Positions 8,547 through 17,036 of a stretch of 64,000 nucleotides of DNA are shown here, piece after piece (position 1 is the first letter of the stretch; every line of letters begins with the position of its first letter). The notes beneath the pieces are model-generated. The model was given only the letters and a program-made list of their open reading frames with translations. It had not been told where the DNA came from and searched no databases. The DNA is from Clostridium felsineum DSM 794. GTDB lineage: Bacteria > Bacillota > Clostridia > Clostridiales > Clostridiaceae. Both the position numbers and the translations under genes were made by a program. The stretch lies in NCBI RefSeq assembly GCF_002006355.2, contig NZ_CP096980.1:1736001-1800000 (forward strand), in the 5' to 3' direction.

Positions 8547-10024
8547 GAGAGTGTAAAATTCTTTCTGTAAAATAACTTTCTATGGTAAGTTTTAAAAGAC
8601 AAGATTGTCAAAAGTGACTTTCTATCTTGTTTTAAATATACATTCTAAAAATATGTATGTCAAGAACGCCTTTAAAAACAGGCGTTTTTGGCATATTAAG
8701 CTTTTTATTCAGTAAGTCGTCCTTCATACATAATGGATAATTCACCGTACACTTTACCCCAATTTCTTAGTGGCAAACGCCATTTTTTTGTAGCTTCAAA
8801 AGTAGCAAGGTATAAAGCTTTTAAAAGTGATGTATCGCTTGGAAATACAGTTCTTTGTCTATTTAATCTACGGTATGTGCTGTTGAGACTTTCGATTGCA
8901 TTTGTAGTATAAATAACTTTTCTTACATCAGCAGAGAACTTAAAAATAGGGCTAATAGCATCCCAATTTGATTTCCAGCTTTTCATTGAGTTAGGATAAT
9001 GTTTTTCCCATTTTTCAGTGATTTCTTCTAATTGCTTATATGCAATTTCCTCAGAAGGTGCATGATATATAGTTTTTAAATCTTTTGCAAATTCTTTTTT
9101 ATCTTTATCAGCAACATACTTTAATGTATTTCTTACTTGATGAACTATACAACGTTGATATTCAGTATTTGGAAAAGCTACTGATATAGATTCCTTTATC
9201 CCTGTAAGACCGTCTGCACAAAGGATAAGGATATCTTGAACACCCCTATTTTTTAATTCATTGAGAGCACTAAGCCAATATTTACTGCTTTCATTTTCTC
9301 CAATATTTATAGAAAGTACTTCCTTTCTGCCTTCATTATTTATACCAAGAATAATGTAAGCTGCAAGCTTACGTATAACGTTATTTTCCCTTACGGAAAA
9401 ATGAACTGCATCAATGAAAACAATTGGATATACTGTAGATAAAGGTCTATGTTGCCATGCTTCTATTTCAGGAAGAAGTTTATTGGTTATATTTGAAACC
9501 ATTCCTTCACTAACTTCAAACCCATATATATCTTCAATTTGTTCTGAAATTTGTCTGGTACTTAATCCTTTAGCATACATAGAAATAATTTTTTCTTCTA
9601 TACCAGAAATATCTTTCTGGTGTTTTTGTACTATTTTAGGTTCAAAAGAACTTTCTCTATCCTGTGGTACATCTATATTCATCTCACCATATTTGCTTCG
9701 AATTCTTTTTTGTTTTTTCCCATTTCTTGAGTTTGTAGTTTCGGCTCGTTCATATGGTTCATAGCCTAAATGCTCGTCCATTTCACCTTCAAGCATAGAT
9801 TGAATAGTTCCACCTAATAGATCTTTTAAAGCTTCCTGAATATCCTCAGCTGACTGAATATCATACTCGTCTATAAGAGCTGATATAATATTTCTTTTTC
9901 CTTCATTCATTGGTTTTACCTTATAAATATCTTTTTTTCTTGCCATAATAAAAGGCCTCCTATGATTTTATTTTACCATAGAAAGCCTTATTATTTTTAT
10001 TTACAGACTTTTCTTCACATGCTC
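8547..10024 (-). mobile_element. IS256-family insertion sequence, copy A (1478 bp)
   Basis: Comparing the three copies in the window fixes the ends at GAG...CTC. The terminal inverted repeats are imperfect (GAGAGTGTAAAATTC against GAGCATGTGAAGAA, followed by a shared TCTGTAAA block). An 8-bp target duplication, TTCATATT, flanks it at 8539-8546 and 10025-10032, matching the 8-9 bp usual for IS256. It holds one transposase gene on the minus strand and an internal terminator-like hairpin (AACGCCT/AGGCGTT) after it. It differs from copy B by only a handful of bases, so spread is recent. Confidence 0.95.
8705..9946 (-). CDS. IS256-family transposase (copy A)
   Basis: This 413-residue mutator-type transposase is intact. 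The DDE catalytic residues are visible in FIDAVHFSV, LILCADGLTGI and TTNAIESLNS, with the CIVHQVRNTLKYV block between the second and third that is typical of the family. It differs from copies B and C at two residues: Ala instead of Ser in V(A/S)DKDKKEF, and Glu instead of Gly in EEIT(E/G)KWEKH. An AGGAGGCC site precedes the ATG. Confidence 0.97.
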   Translation of the reverse strand: MARKKDIYKVKPMNEGKRNIISALIDEYDIQSAEDIQEALKDLLGGTIQSMLEGEMDEHLGYEPYERAETTNSRNGKKQKRIRSKYGEMNIDVPQDRESSFEPKIVQKHQKDISGIEEKIISMYAKGLSTRQISEQIEDIYGFEVSEGMVSNITNKLLPEIEAWQHRPLSTVYPIVFIDAVHFSVRENNVIRKLAAYIILGINNEGRKEVLSINIGENESSKYWLSALNELKNRGVQDILILCADGLTGIKESISVAFPNTEYQRCIVHQVRNTLKYVADKDKKEFAKDLKTIYHAPSEEIAYKQLEEITEKWEKHYPNSMKSWKSNWDAISPIFKFSADVRKVIYTTNAIESLNSTYRRLNRQRTVFPSDTSLLKALYLATFEATKKWRLPLRNWGKVYGELSIMYEGRLTE

Positions 10025-10053
10025 TTCATATTTTATGAGCACGTTTTTTATAC

Positions 10054-10890
10054 TTATTCATTTCTTAAATTTTTCATACTTATGTCGAGAACATTAAAGG
10101 AATGTGTAAGCATACCGGAAGAAATATAATCAACTCCGCATGCAGCCTTTTCATGTATGTTTTCAAAAGTGATATTTCCCGAAACTTCAATTAAAGCTTT
10201 TTTATTTATAAGTGCTACGGCCTTTTTAATAGTTTCTACATCCATATTATCAAGCATAATTATATCAGCATGTACATTAAGAGCTTCCTTGACTTGTTCT
10301 AGAGTTTCAGTTTCAACTTCTATTTTTCTTACAAAAGAGGAATTTTTCTTAGCAAGCTTTACGGCATTTGTTATTCCTCCAGCTGCATCTATATGATTAT
10401 CTTTTATTAGAATACCATCGGAAAGTCCAAATCTATGGTTGCAACCTCCTCCAATTTTAACAGCATATTTTTCTAAAAGTCTCATACCAGGAGTAGTTTT
10501 TCTTGTATCCAATAATTTTACGCCTGTGCCTTCCAAACGTTTGTTTAAATTATAGGTAGTCGTGGCAATACCACTTAACATTTGAAGTAAGTTAAGTGCT
10601 GTTCTTTCTCCAGATAAGATTGAGTGAGTTGAGCCAGAAACAGTTCCTATAATCTCTCCTTTTTTTATTTTTGAACCCTCACAAACTTTAAAATTAGCTT
10701 CTGCACCTTTAAAAACTTCAAAAACCCTTTTAAATATTAAGGTTCCTGCTATAATTCCATCTTCTTTTGCAATAATATCTGCAGTGCTTTTTGACGTGTC
10801 TGATATTATTGAATTGGTAGTTATATCGTTGTAAGCGCCATCGTCTATTAATTCTCTTTTTATAAAATCATCAAATATTGACCAATTCAT
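10054..10890 (-). CDS. nadC: Nicotinate-nucleotide pyrophosphorylase (carboxylating)
   Basis: The 278-residue protein is the usual length for quinolinate phosphoribosyltransferase, which joins quinolinate and PRPP to give nicotinate mononucleotide, CO2 and pyrophosphate. Family motifs are clear: ERTALNLLQMLSGIAT, LDTRKTTPGMRLLEKYAV, GGGCNHRFGLSDGILIKDNH and EVETETLEQ. It is the last gene of nadABC; its ATG lies 20 bp inside nadB after a GGGGG-AAA ribosome binding site, which suggests translational coupling. Its terminator on the far side has been split by IS256 copy A. Confidence 0.97.
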   Translation of the reverse strand: MNWSIFDDFIKRELIDDGAYNDITTNSIISDTSKSTADIIAKEDGIIAGTLIFKRVFEVFKGAEANFKVCEGSKIKKGEIIGTVSGSTHSILSGERTALNLLQMLSGIATTTYNLNKRLEGTGVKLLDTRKTTPGMRLLEKYAVKIGGGCNHRFGLSDGILIKDNHIDAAGGITNAVKLAKKNSSFVRKIEVETETLEQVKEALNVHADIIMLDNMDVETIKKAVALINKKALIEVSGNITFENIHEKAACGVDYISSGMLTHSFNVLDISMKNLRNE

Positions 10891-12175
10891 TTTTCTTTTC
10901 CCCCAAAATGGATTTGAATTTTTTTATTACAGTAGTTCTATTATGTTCTATAGTACCTAAAGCATCAGCTAAGGTTAAATTTTGTTTTATGTTTTTATTT
11001 TCGGTAAAGGGAATTGTATTATTTATATTTTTAGCAGCTCTTTTGGAAAAAACTAATCCTTCAAGAAGAGAATTACTAGCAAGTCTATTAGCACCATGTA
11101 CTCCTGTGCTGCTAACTTCCCCGCAAGCGTATAAATTCTTCATTGAGGTTAAGCTATTAAAGTCAACCTTTATACCACCCATAAAATAATGCTGTACAGG
11201 TGTAACAGGAATTTTATTTTTAGTTATATCAAGTCCACGATTAAGACATTCATTATAAATGCCAGGAAATCTTTTTATTACAAAATTTGAATCCATAAAG
11301 GTTAAATCAAGATATACATAATTACTGTTATCTTTTTCTTCTTCTTTATAAATTGCATTTGCAACCACATCTCTAGGAAGAAGTTCATCTATAAATCGCT
11401 CATTTTCTACACTTAAAAGTTTACCGCCTTCTCCACGCACGGATTCAGAAATTAAGAATTTTTTTTCATCAGAGTTTTCATCATACAAGGCAGTAGGATG
11501 AAATTGAATGTAATTTAAGTCACGAACTTCTATATTATTTCTTAAAGCTATGGCAATTCCATCAGCAGTAAGAGTTCTTTGATTAGTAGAGTTTCTAAAT
11601 ATGCCGCCTATTCCACCTGAAGCTAAAATAGTAGCCTTTGAGTGAAAAGTATAAATAGTATTATCTTTTAGTGCTAGAGCACCAAAACAGGTATTATCCT
11701 TTGAAATTAGATCAAATACTTCTATATTTTCAATAATATCTATGTTTGATCTTTTTTTTGCTTCATTAAAAAGCGTCTCAAAAACCATTTTACCGGTTTC
11801 ATCAGTGCTGTGAACAATTCTATTTACACTATGTGCACCTTCTCTTGTGTAATTTAGACTGCCATCTTTATTTTTATCAAGCTTCATTCCTAAGTTTATT
11901 AAATTAGCTATATTTTCTTTGGATTCAGAAGCAAGTATTTCAACAGATTCTTTAAGATTTTTATACTGACCAGCCCTTAAAGTATCTTCAACAAATAGTG
12001 GCTCGTCTTTTTTATTTAAAGCAGTAGATATTCCACCTTGAGCGAGATAGGTATTACACTCAGAAACTGTTGATTTTGAGAGCATTGTTACCTTTATATC
12101 TTCGCTTAAAGATAAAGCAGAATATAAACCTGCTACCCCTGTGCCTATAACTAATACGTCAGTTAATATATCCAT
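10871..12175 (-). CDS. nadB: L-aspartate oxidase
   Basis: This 434-residue flavoprotein oxidises L-aspartate to iminoaspartate, the first step of de novo NAD synthesis. The N-terminal FAD-binding motif VLVIGTGVAGLYSALSL and STYLAQGGIS-like NTYLAQGGISTAL block are followed by TREGAHSVNRIVHSTDETG, ASGGIGGIF and GEVSSTGVHGANRLASNSLLEGLVFS, all characteristic of NadB. The ATG at 12175 was preferred to the TTG at 12193 because GGAAGGTG lies about 8 nt ahead of it. It is shorter than the E. coli enzyme (540 residues) at the C-terminus, as in other clostridia. It starts 8 bp beyond the nadA stop and overlaps nadC. Confidence 0.97.
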   Translation of the reverse strand: MDILTDVLVIGTGVAGLYSALSLSEDIKVTMLSKSTVSECNTYLAQGGISTALNKKDEPLFVEDTLRAGQYKNLKESVEILASESKENIANLINLGMKLDKNKDGSLNYTREGAHSVNRIVHSTDETGKMVFETLFNEAKKRSNIDIIENIEVFDLISKDNTCFGALALKDNTIYTFHSKATILASGGIGGIFRNSTNQRTLTADGIAIALRNNIEVRDLNYIQFHPTALYDENSDEKKFLISESVRGEGGKLLSVENERFIDELLPRDVVANAIYKEEEKDNSNYVYLDLTFMDSNFVIKRFPGIYNECLNRGLDITKNKIPVTPVQHYFMGGIKVDFNSLTSMKNLYACGEVSSTGVHGANRLASNSLLEGLVFSKRAAKNINNTIPFTENKNIKQNLTLADALGTIEHNRTTVIKKFKSILGEKKNELVNI

Positions 12176-12182
12176 AAATAAA

Positions 12183-13094
12183 TCACCTTCCAAGTATTAA
12201 CATGTTTTCCAGGGAAGAAAGCGCCTTTAGTCTTAAATCTTCTTCTATATTTATTTCAAAAGTAGAATTTAATAGGCTGTTATAAACATCTTCTAAGTGG
12301 GTTGCTTTCATATTTACACAAACCATATTATTTAAAGGATAGAAGGTTTTATTAGGTACTCTTTCCTGCATTTTATACATTATTCCAGTTTCAGTTACAA
12401 CTAAATATTTGTCTGAGGTTGTATCTTTTTCTGCATAATCTATCATTGCACCTGTACTACCTATAAAGTCTGCCATATCTCTAACCGGTTTCCAACATTC
12501 AGGATGGGCTAAAATTTTCATATCGCCATACTTGCTTTTAATCTCTTCTATATCAGTAGGAATTATCATGTTATGAACCTTACAGAAACCATTCCATAAA
12601 ATTATGTTTTTCTCTGGAACCATTTCTTGAACATAGGAACCTAAGTTTTTATCTGGAAGAAATATTATTTCATCACCTTCAAGTCTTTTTACTATTTTTG
12701 CTGCATTAGAGGAGGTACAGCAAGTATCGGATAAAGCTTTTACTTCAACTGAAGAGTTTATATAGCATACTACTTTTGCGTTTGGGTGTTTAGCTTTTAA
12801 AGCAGCAAGGCCTTCTGCATCAGCCATATCAGCCATTGGACAACCTGCTTTAGGTTGAGGTAGCAAAACCTTTTTTTGGGGAGATAACACTTTGGCGCTT
12901 TCTGCCATAAATTTTACACCACAGAAAACTATTGTATCAGCATTATTTTCTTTAGCGATTTTGCTTAAATTATATGAATCACCAATGAAATCAGCTATTT
13001 CTTGAACTTCAGGTCTTTGATAATAGTGAGCTAGAATAATAGCATTTTTTTGGCGTTTTAGTTCGAGTATTTTTTCTTTTAAGTTTTCGTTCAT
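12183..13094 (-). CDS. nadA: Quinolinate synthase
   Basis: The 303-residue enzyme condenses iminoaspartate and dihydroxyacetone phosphate to quinolinate. Three cysteines placed as the ligands of its oxygen-sensitive 4Fe-4S cluster are C85 (KAGCPMADM), C171 (NGFCKVH) and C259 (NMVCVNM); LAHYYQRPEVQ and VFCGVKFMAESAKVL are also typical. The ATG at 13094 follows AAGGAG by a normal spacing; the GTG four codons upstream overlaps that site and is unlikely. As first gene of nadABC it should carry the operon promoter; a palindromic site lies about 55 bp upstream. Confidence 0.97.
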   Translation of the reverse strand: MNENLKEKILELKRQKNAIILAHYYQRPEVQEIADFIGDSYNLSKIAKENNADTIVFCGVKFMAESAKVLSPQKKVLLPQPKAGCPMADMADAEGLAALKAKHPNAKVVCYINSSVEVKALSDTCCTSSNAAKIVKRLEGDEIIFLPDKNLGSYVQEMVPEKNIILWNGFCKVHNMIIPTDIEEIKSKYGDMKILAHPECWKPVRDMADFIGSTGAMIDYAEKDTTSDKYLVVTETGIMYKMQERVPNKTFYPLNNMVCVNMKATHLEDVYNSLLNSTFEINIEEDLRLKALSSLENMLILGR

Positions 13095-13147
13095 TAATAA
13101 GTACACTCCTTTTTTATCATTAACTGTATGCAGTAAAATGTTTTAGT

Positions 13148-13163
13148 GTATACAGGTGTATAT
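13148..13163 (-). promoter_or_regulatory. Candidate NiaR-type operator upstream of nadABC
   Basis: GTATACA-GG-TGTATAT is a near-perfect 7-2-7 inverted repeat 55 bp before nadA. On the minus strand it overlaps a possible -10 (TATATAC) that lies about 16 bp after TTGTAA. NAD synthesis operons of Firmicutes are commonly repressed by NiaR in response to niacin, and ACAGGTGTA-like half-sites are what I recall for it; the link is inference because no niaR gene is in the window. Confidence 0.5.
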
Positions 13164-13296
13164 ACATTAAATATAATATTACAACTTTGTTCCGGATTTA
13201 TCAATACAAAAATCAATACAAATGTTGACTTATTCATATATTAACTATATATTTAACTATGAATGTAGTTTTTATGCCTAAAATTAGGGGGTATAA

Positions 13297-15588
13297 GTGT
13301 TGGCAATAGAAAAAAAAGAATTTGAATATGAAAAAGATAAATTAAAGGATACTGAAGAGTGGATAGAAAATCAGATATCTGAAATACAAAAGGATAATGT
13401 TGAATTTCAAAATAAAATAGGAAATCTAAAAAAACAATCAAAAGGTAAGTATAGTGAAGAACTTGAAATAACTGAAAAACTTTACGATATAACCCACAAA
13501 AATCTTGAAAAATATAGTGAAGCAAAATTAAATCCATATTTTGCAAGAATTGATTTTAGAGAAAGAAAAAGAACTGAAATTGAGAGCTATTATATAGGAA
13601 AGTTTGGTTTAGGTGATAGCAAAAACGGAGAAGAGAAAATAATAGACTGGAGAGCACCTATTGCAGATTTATATTATAGTGGTACAGCAGGCAAAACTTC
13701 TTACAAAATTTCTTCAGGATACGTAGACGGTGAACTTTATCTCAAGAGGAAGTTTTTACTAGATGGCGAAACTTTAAAGGATGCTTTTGATGATGCAATA
13801 AATGAAATAATTTTAAAAGCTCAAGGCGGAGAAGAGAACAATCTAGTTGATGAATTTTTGAAAATAAATCTTGAGAAGAATGTAAGTAGTAAGTTAAAGG
13901 ATGTAGTTGCTACAATACAAAAGGAACAAAACGATATAATAAGAAGTGAAAAGAATTCTGCACTTGTAGTTCAAGGGTCTGCAGGTTCTGGAAAAACCAC
14001 GGTAGCTCTTCATAGACTTGCATATCTTATATATAAGTATAATAAGTCCTTAAGTGGAAAGGACGTTCTAGTTGTGGCGCCTAATAAGCTTTTTTTGGAT
14101 TATATATCAGATGTGCTTCCTAGTCTTGGAGCAAATACTGTAGTTCAAGAAACCTTTGAAGACATAGCACTGAAAGTTTTAGGAATAAAATCAAGGGTAT
14201 ATACAAAGGATAAAAAACTTGCATACATATTTGAAGATAAAAATGAAGATGATAAAAAATTTGTTATAGAAGGAAGTAACTTTAAAGGTTCTCTTGTATT
14301 TAAAGATATGATAGATGAATATCTTAAAACAATAGAAGAAAAGGATGCTGTAGTAGAAGACATAAAAATTGATGGATATGTTTTGTTTGAAAAGAAGGAA
14401 ATTGAAAGGCTTTTTAGAGAAGACATGGCACATTTGCCTATAGACGAAAGAAAAGATGAAATAAAAAGGTATTTTAACCTTAAAATAAAAGATAAAATAA
14501 TGAGCATTTGTGATAAAATTTCATTTACATATGAATACAGTATTGCAAGAGTCAAAAGAAATATGGAAGACAGTGTAGAGAGAAGAAAAAAATTAATAGA
14601 ACTTTACGATGATAGAGATAATAAAAAAAATAACATAAAGAAAAATGCATCTATAGCAATGGATGAATATTTTGAAAACTGGAAACATACTGATACAGCA
14701 GTAATTTTAGATAACTTTTTTAATAGTCAAGAAGTATATAACAATATTATTAAAGGAAAAATATCACAAAGGCTTTTTAAGTATGTTAAATTAGAATTTA
14801 ATGAAAACAGAAAAAAGAAAATAATTGATAGCGATGATTTAGCAGCAATGCTCTATGTTAAGTTTAATATAGAGGGAAATAATAAATTTAATTTTAAGCA
14901 TATAATAGTGGATGAAGCACAAGATTACAGCATATTTCAATTTGCAGCATTAAAAAATCTATGCAGTAGTAATTCTTTTACAATAGTTGGTGATTTAGGT
15001 CAAGGAATTTATTATTATAAAGGAATAAATGATTGGGCATCAATAAATAAAAATGTATTTAATGATAATTTTAACTATGTTGCACTTAGCCAAAGCTATC
15101 GTTCAACAGTAGAAATAATAGAATTTGCCAATAAAGTTTTGAAAAAACAAAATATAAATTTAGATCCAGCAAAACCGGTGTTAAGGCATGGAGTTAAACC
15201 AGAGGTTATAGAATTTGATACTAATAAAGCATTTGTAGAAAAGTCAGATGAAATTGTAGATAAACTTGAAAAATTAAATAAAAAGAATATAGCCATTATA
15301 GGTAAGACATATGATGAATGTAAAAAAATTAATGATGCTTTAAGAAAGTATAGTAAGCATAAATGGAAAGTAATTAAAGAAAATGATAAGAGCTTTGAAA
15401 CTACTAGAATAGTAATACCTTCATATATAACCAAGGGATTAGAATTTGATTGTAGTATAATTTATAATTGTAGTGAAGATAATTATAAGAATTCAGAACT
15501 TGATAAAAAAATATTGTATGTGTCTCTTACAAGGGCACTTCATTATGAATATATATTTTACAAAGGAAAAAAATCAAAGCTTATTTAA
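13297..15588 (+). CDS. helD: HelD-like UvrD/Rep-superfamily helicase (RNA polymerase recycling factor)
   Basis: This 763-residue protein has a coiled-coil N-terminus (about residues 5-75, rich in Glu and Lys), then a superfamily 1 ATPase: Walker A GSAGSGKT at 227-234, Walker B DEAQD at 539-543, a motif III-like GDLGQGIY and a C-terminal VSLTRALHYEY. The long insertion between Walker A and B and the N-terminal arm are as in HelD, which removes stalled RNA polymerase from DNA. The GTG start follows AGGGGG. It diverges from nadABC, and the intervening 200 bp hold both promoters. A role as an ordinary DNA helicase IV cannot be excluded. Confidence 0.85.
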   Translation: MLAIEKKEFEYEKDKLKDTEEWIENQISEIQKDNVEFQNKIGNLKKQSKGKYSEELEITEKLYDITHKNLEKYSEAKLNPYFARIDFRERKRTEIESYYIGKFGLGDSKNGEEKIIDWRAPIADLYYSGTAGKTSYKISSGYVDGELYLKRKFLLDGETLKDAFDDAINEIILKAQGGEENNLVDEFLKINLEKNVSSKLKDVVATIQKEQNDIIRSEKNSALVVQGSAGSGKTTVALHRLAYLIYKYNKSLSGKDVLVVAPNKLFLDYISDVLPSLGANTVVQETFEDIALKVLGIKSRVYTKDKKLAYIFEDKNEDDKKFVIEGSNFKGSLVFKDMIDEYLKTIEEKDAVVEDIKIDGYVLFEKKEIERLFREDMAHLPIDERKDEIKRYFNLKIKDKIMSICDKISFTYEYSIARVKRNMEDSVERRKKLIELYDDRDNKKNNIKKNASIAMDEYFENWKHTDTAVILDNFFNSQEVYNNIIKGKISQRLFKYVKLEFNENRKKKIIDSDDLAAMLYVKFNIEGNNKFNFKHIIVDEAQDYSIFQFAALKNLCSSNSFTIVGDLGQGIYYYKGINDWASINKNVFNDNFNYVALSQSYRSTVEIIEFANKVLKKQNINLDPAKPVLRHGVKPEVIEFDTNKAFVEKSDEIVDKLEKLNKKNIAIIGKTYDECKKINDALRKYSKHKWKVIKENDKSFETTRIVIPSYITKGLEFDCSIIYNCSEDNYKNSELDKKILYVSLTRALHYEYIFYKGKKSKLI

Positions 15589-15618
15589 TAAATAATTATT
15601 ATTAATTAATAATTCCTA

Positions 15619-15646
15619 TTGAATAATTAAGTTTATGTGTTATAAT
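15619..15646 (+). promoter_or_regulatory. Sigma-A promoter of the flavodiiron gene
   Basis: TTGAAT (15619-15624), 16 bp, TATAAT (15641-15646). Transcription from here would give a 5' leader of about 165 nt before the ATG at 15818. Confidence 0.75.
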
Positions 15647-15730
15647 GTATATATAAGGTTTCTAAAGTTTTATTATGTTAAATTTTTCAATGGAAATTAT
15701 AACGGAATCAAGGTGAGTGTGTTTAAAACA

Positions 15731-15797
15731 ATAGAAACAAAGTTTTATATAATTTTAGATAGTAAATCAAATAGCAGATTTACTTTGAAATTTCTAT
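15731..15797 (+). other. Structured 5' leader of the flavodiiron gene
   Basis: A nested fold is visible: ATAGAAACAAAG (15731-15742) can pair with CTTTG (15783-15787) and TTTCTAT (15791-15797) around a 3-nt bulge. It encloses a hairpin, AGTAAATC (15761-15768) with GATTTACT (15777-15784), whose last two bases compete with the outer stem. It ends just 6 nt before the AAGGAGG ribosome binding site. I do not recognise it as a known riboswitch. Confidence 0.5.
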
Positions 15798-15817
15798 AGT
15801 ATTAAGGAGGAGTTAAA

Positions 15818-16996
15818 ATGAGTGCTGAGAAGCTTTGTGATAATGTATATTGGGTAGGGGTAAAGGATAAGGATTTAGAAGTTTTCGATATAATAATGAA
15901 TACGAAAAAGGGATCTACCTATAATTCATATTTAATTAATGATGATAAGGTTGCAATAATAGATACTGTAAAAGATGGTTTTTATGATGAATTTATAAAT
16001 AATATTAAGAGTGTGATTGGTGATAAAAAAGTAGATTATATAATAGTGCAGCATACAGAACTTGATCATAGTGGTTCTATGTATAGGCTTATAAAGGAAT
16101 ATCCAGAAGCAAAGGTTGTAGCTTCAAAAGCAGCAAATATGTATTTAAAGGAAATAGTAAATGATGATTTTAATAACTTAGATGCTATTGAAATGAAGGA
16201 ACTTAGTCTTGGAAAAAATACATTGAAGTTTATATCTGCTCCAAATCTTCATTGGCCAGATACAATGTTTACTTATAACGAAGAAAATAATGTATTATTT
16301 ACTTGTGATGTTTTTGGATGTCATTACTGCCCGGATGGCAGCATAAAAGATGAGGGTGGAGAAGATTATCTTCCAGAAATGAGATATTATTATGATGTTA
16401 TAATGTCACCTTTTGGAAAGTTTGTAAACATGGGATTGGATAAGATTAAAGGATTAGAGCTTAAAATGATAGCTCCAAGTCACGGACCAGTTCATATAAA
16501 GGATATTAAAAACAGCATAAAATTATATACTGATTGGGCAAAGCCAAAAGCAGCAAAAGAAAAAAATGTTCAAATATTTTACATTACTGCATATGGAAAT
16601 ACAGGTAAAATGGCAAAGTATTTATGTGACAATATAAAAGATAAAGGAATTAAAGCAGAGGTTCATGAAATAACAGAAATGAATATGGATGATATAGTTG
16701 AACTTATATCCGAGGCAGATGGAGTTTTAGTAGGTTCTCCAACTATAAATCAAGATGCTGTAAGACCAGCATGGGATGTTCTTTCCTCTATATGCCCTAT
16801 AACAAATAGAGGAAAAGCAGCAGCTGCATTTGGTTCCTATGGATGGAGCGGAGAAGGTGTTCCTATGATGATGGACAGATTAAAATCTTTAAAATTCAAA
16901 ACTTTAGAGAATGGACTTAAATTTAAATTTGTACCTGATAAAAAAGAGTTTAGTGAAGCTGATAAATTCATAAGTGATTTCTTAAATTTACTATAG
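15818..16996 (+). CDS. fprA: A-type flavodiiron protein (oxygen/NO reductase)
   Basis: The 392-residue protein has an N-terminal metallo-beta-lactamase-like di-iron domain with ligands H79, E81, D83, H84 (HTELDHSGS), H145, D164 and H222, and a C-terminal flavodoxin domain from about residue 250 with FMN-binding ITAYGNTGKMA and GSPTINQD. Such proteins reduce O2 to water, or NO to N2O, with electrons from NADH via rubredoxin, and protect anaerobes from air. No rubredoxin domain is fused. It stands alone behind its own promoter and structured leader and ends in a strong terminator. Confidence 0.95.
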   Translation: MSAEKLCDNVYWVGVKDKDLEVFDIIMNTKKGSTYNSYLINDDKVAIIDTVKDGFYDEFINNIKSVIGDKKVDYIIVQHTELDHSGSMYRLIKEYPEAKVVASKAANMYLKEIVNDDFNNLDAIEMKELSLGKNTLKFISAPNLHWPDTMFTYNEENNVLFTCDVFGCHYCPDGSIKDEGGEDYLPEMRYYYDVIMSPFGKFVNMGLDKIKGLELKMIAPSHGPVHIKDIKNSIKLYTDWAKPKAAKEKNVQIFYITAYGNTGKMAKYLCDNIKDKGIKAEVHEITEMNMDDIVELISEADGVLVGSPTINQDAVRPAWDVLSSICPITNRGKAAAAFGSYGWSGEGVPMMMDRLKSLKFKTLENGLKFKFVPDKKEFSEADKFISDFLNLL

Positions 16997-17033
16997 AAAA
17001 AGTGTCCATAGCAAGCTGCTATGGACACTTTTT
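16997..17033. terminator. Bidirectional rho-independent terminator
   Basis: A perfect 17-bp stem (AAAAAGTGTCCATAGCA, 16997-17013, with 17017-17033) and a 3-nt loop separate the convergent fprA and lipase-like genes. Confidence 0.95.
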
Positions 17034-17036
17034 TTG

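Noticed and set aside
9414..9764. 116-codon frames opposite each IS256 transposase (also at 22993-23343 and 60313-60663)
   Set aside because: They are identical shadows on the strand opposite the transposase with no ribosome binding site.
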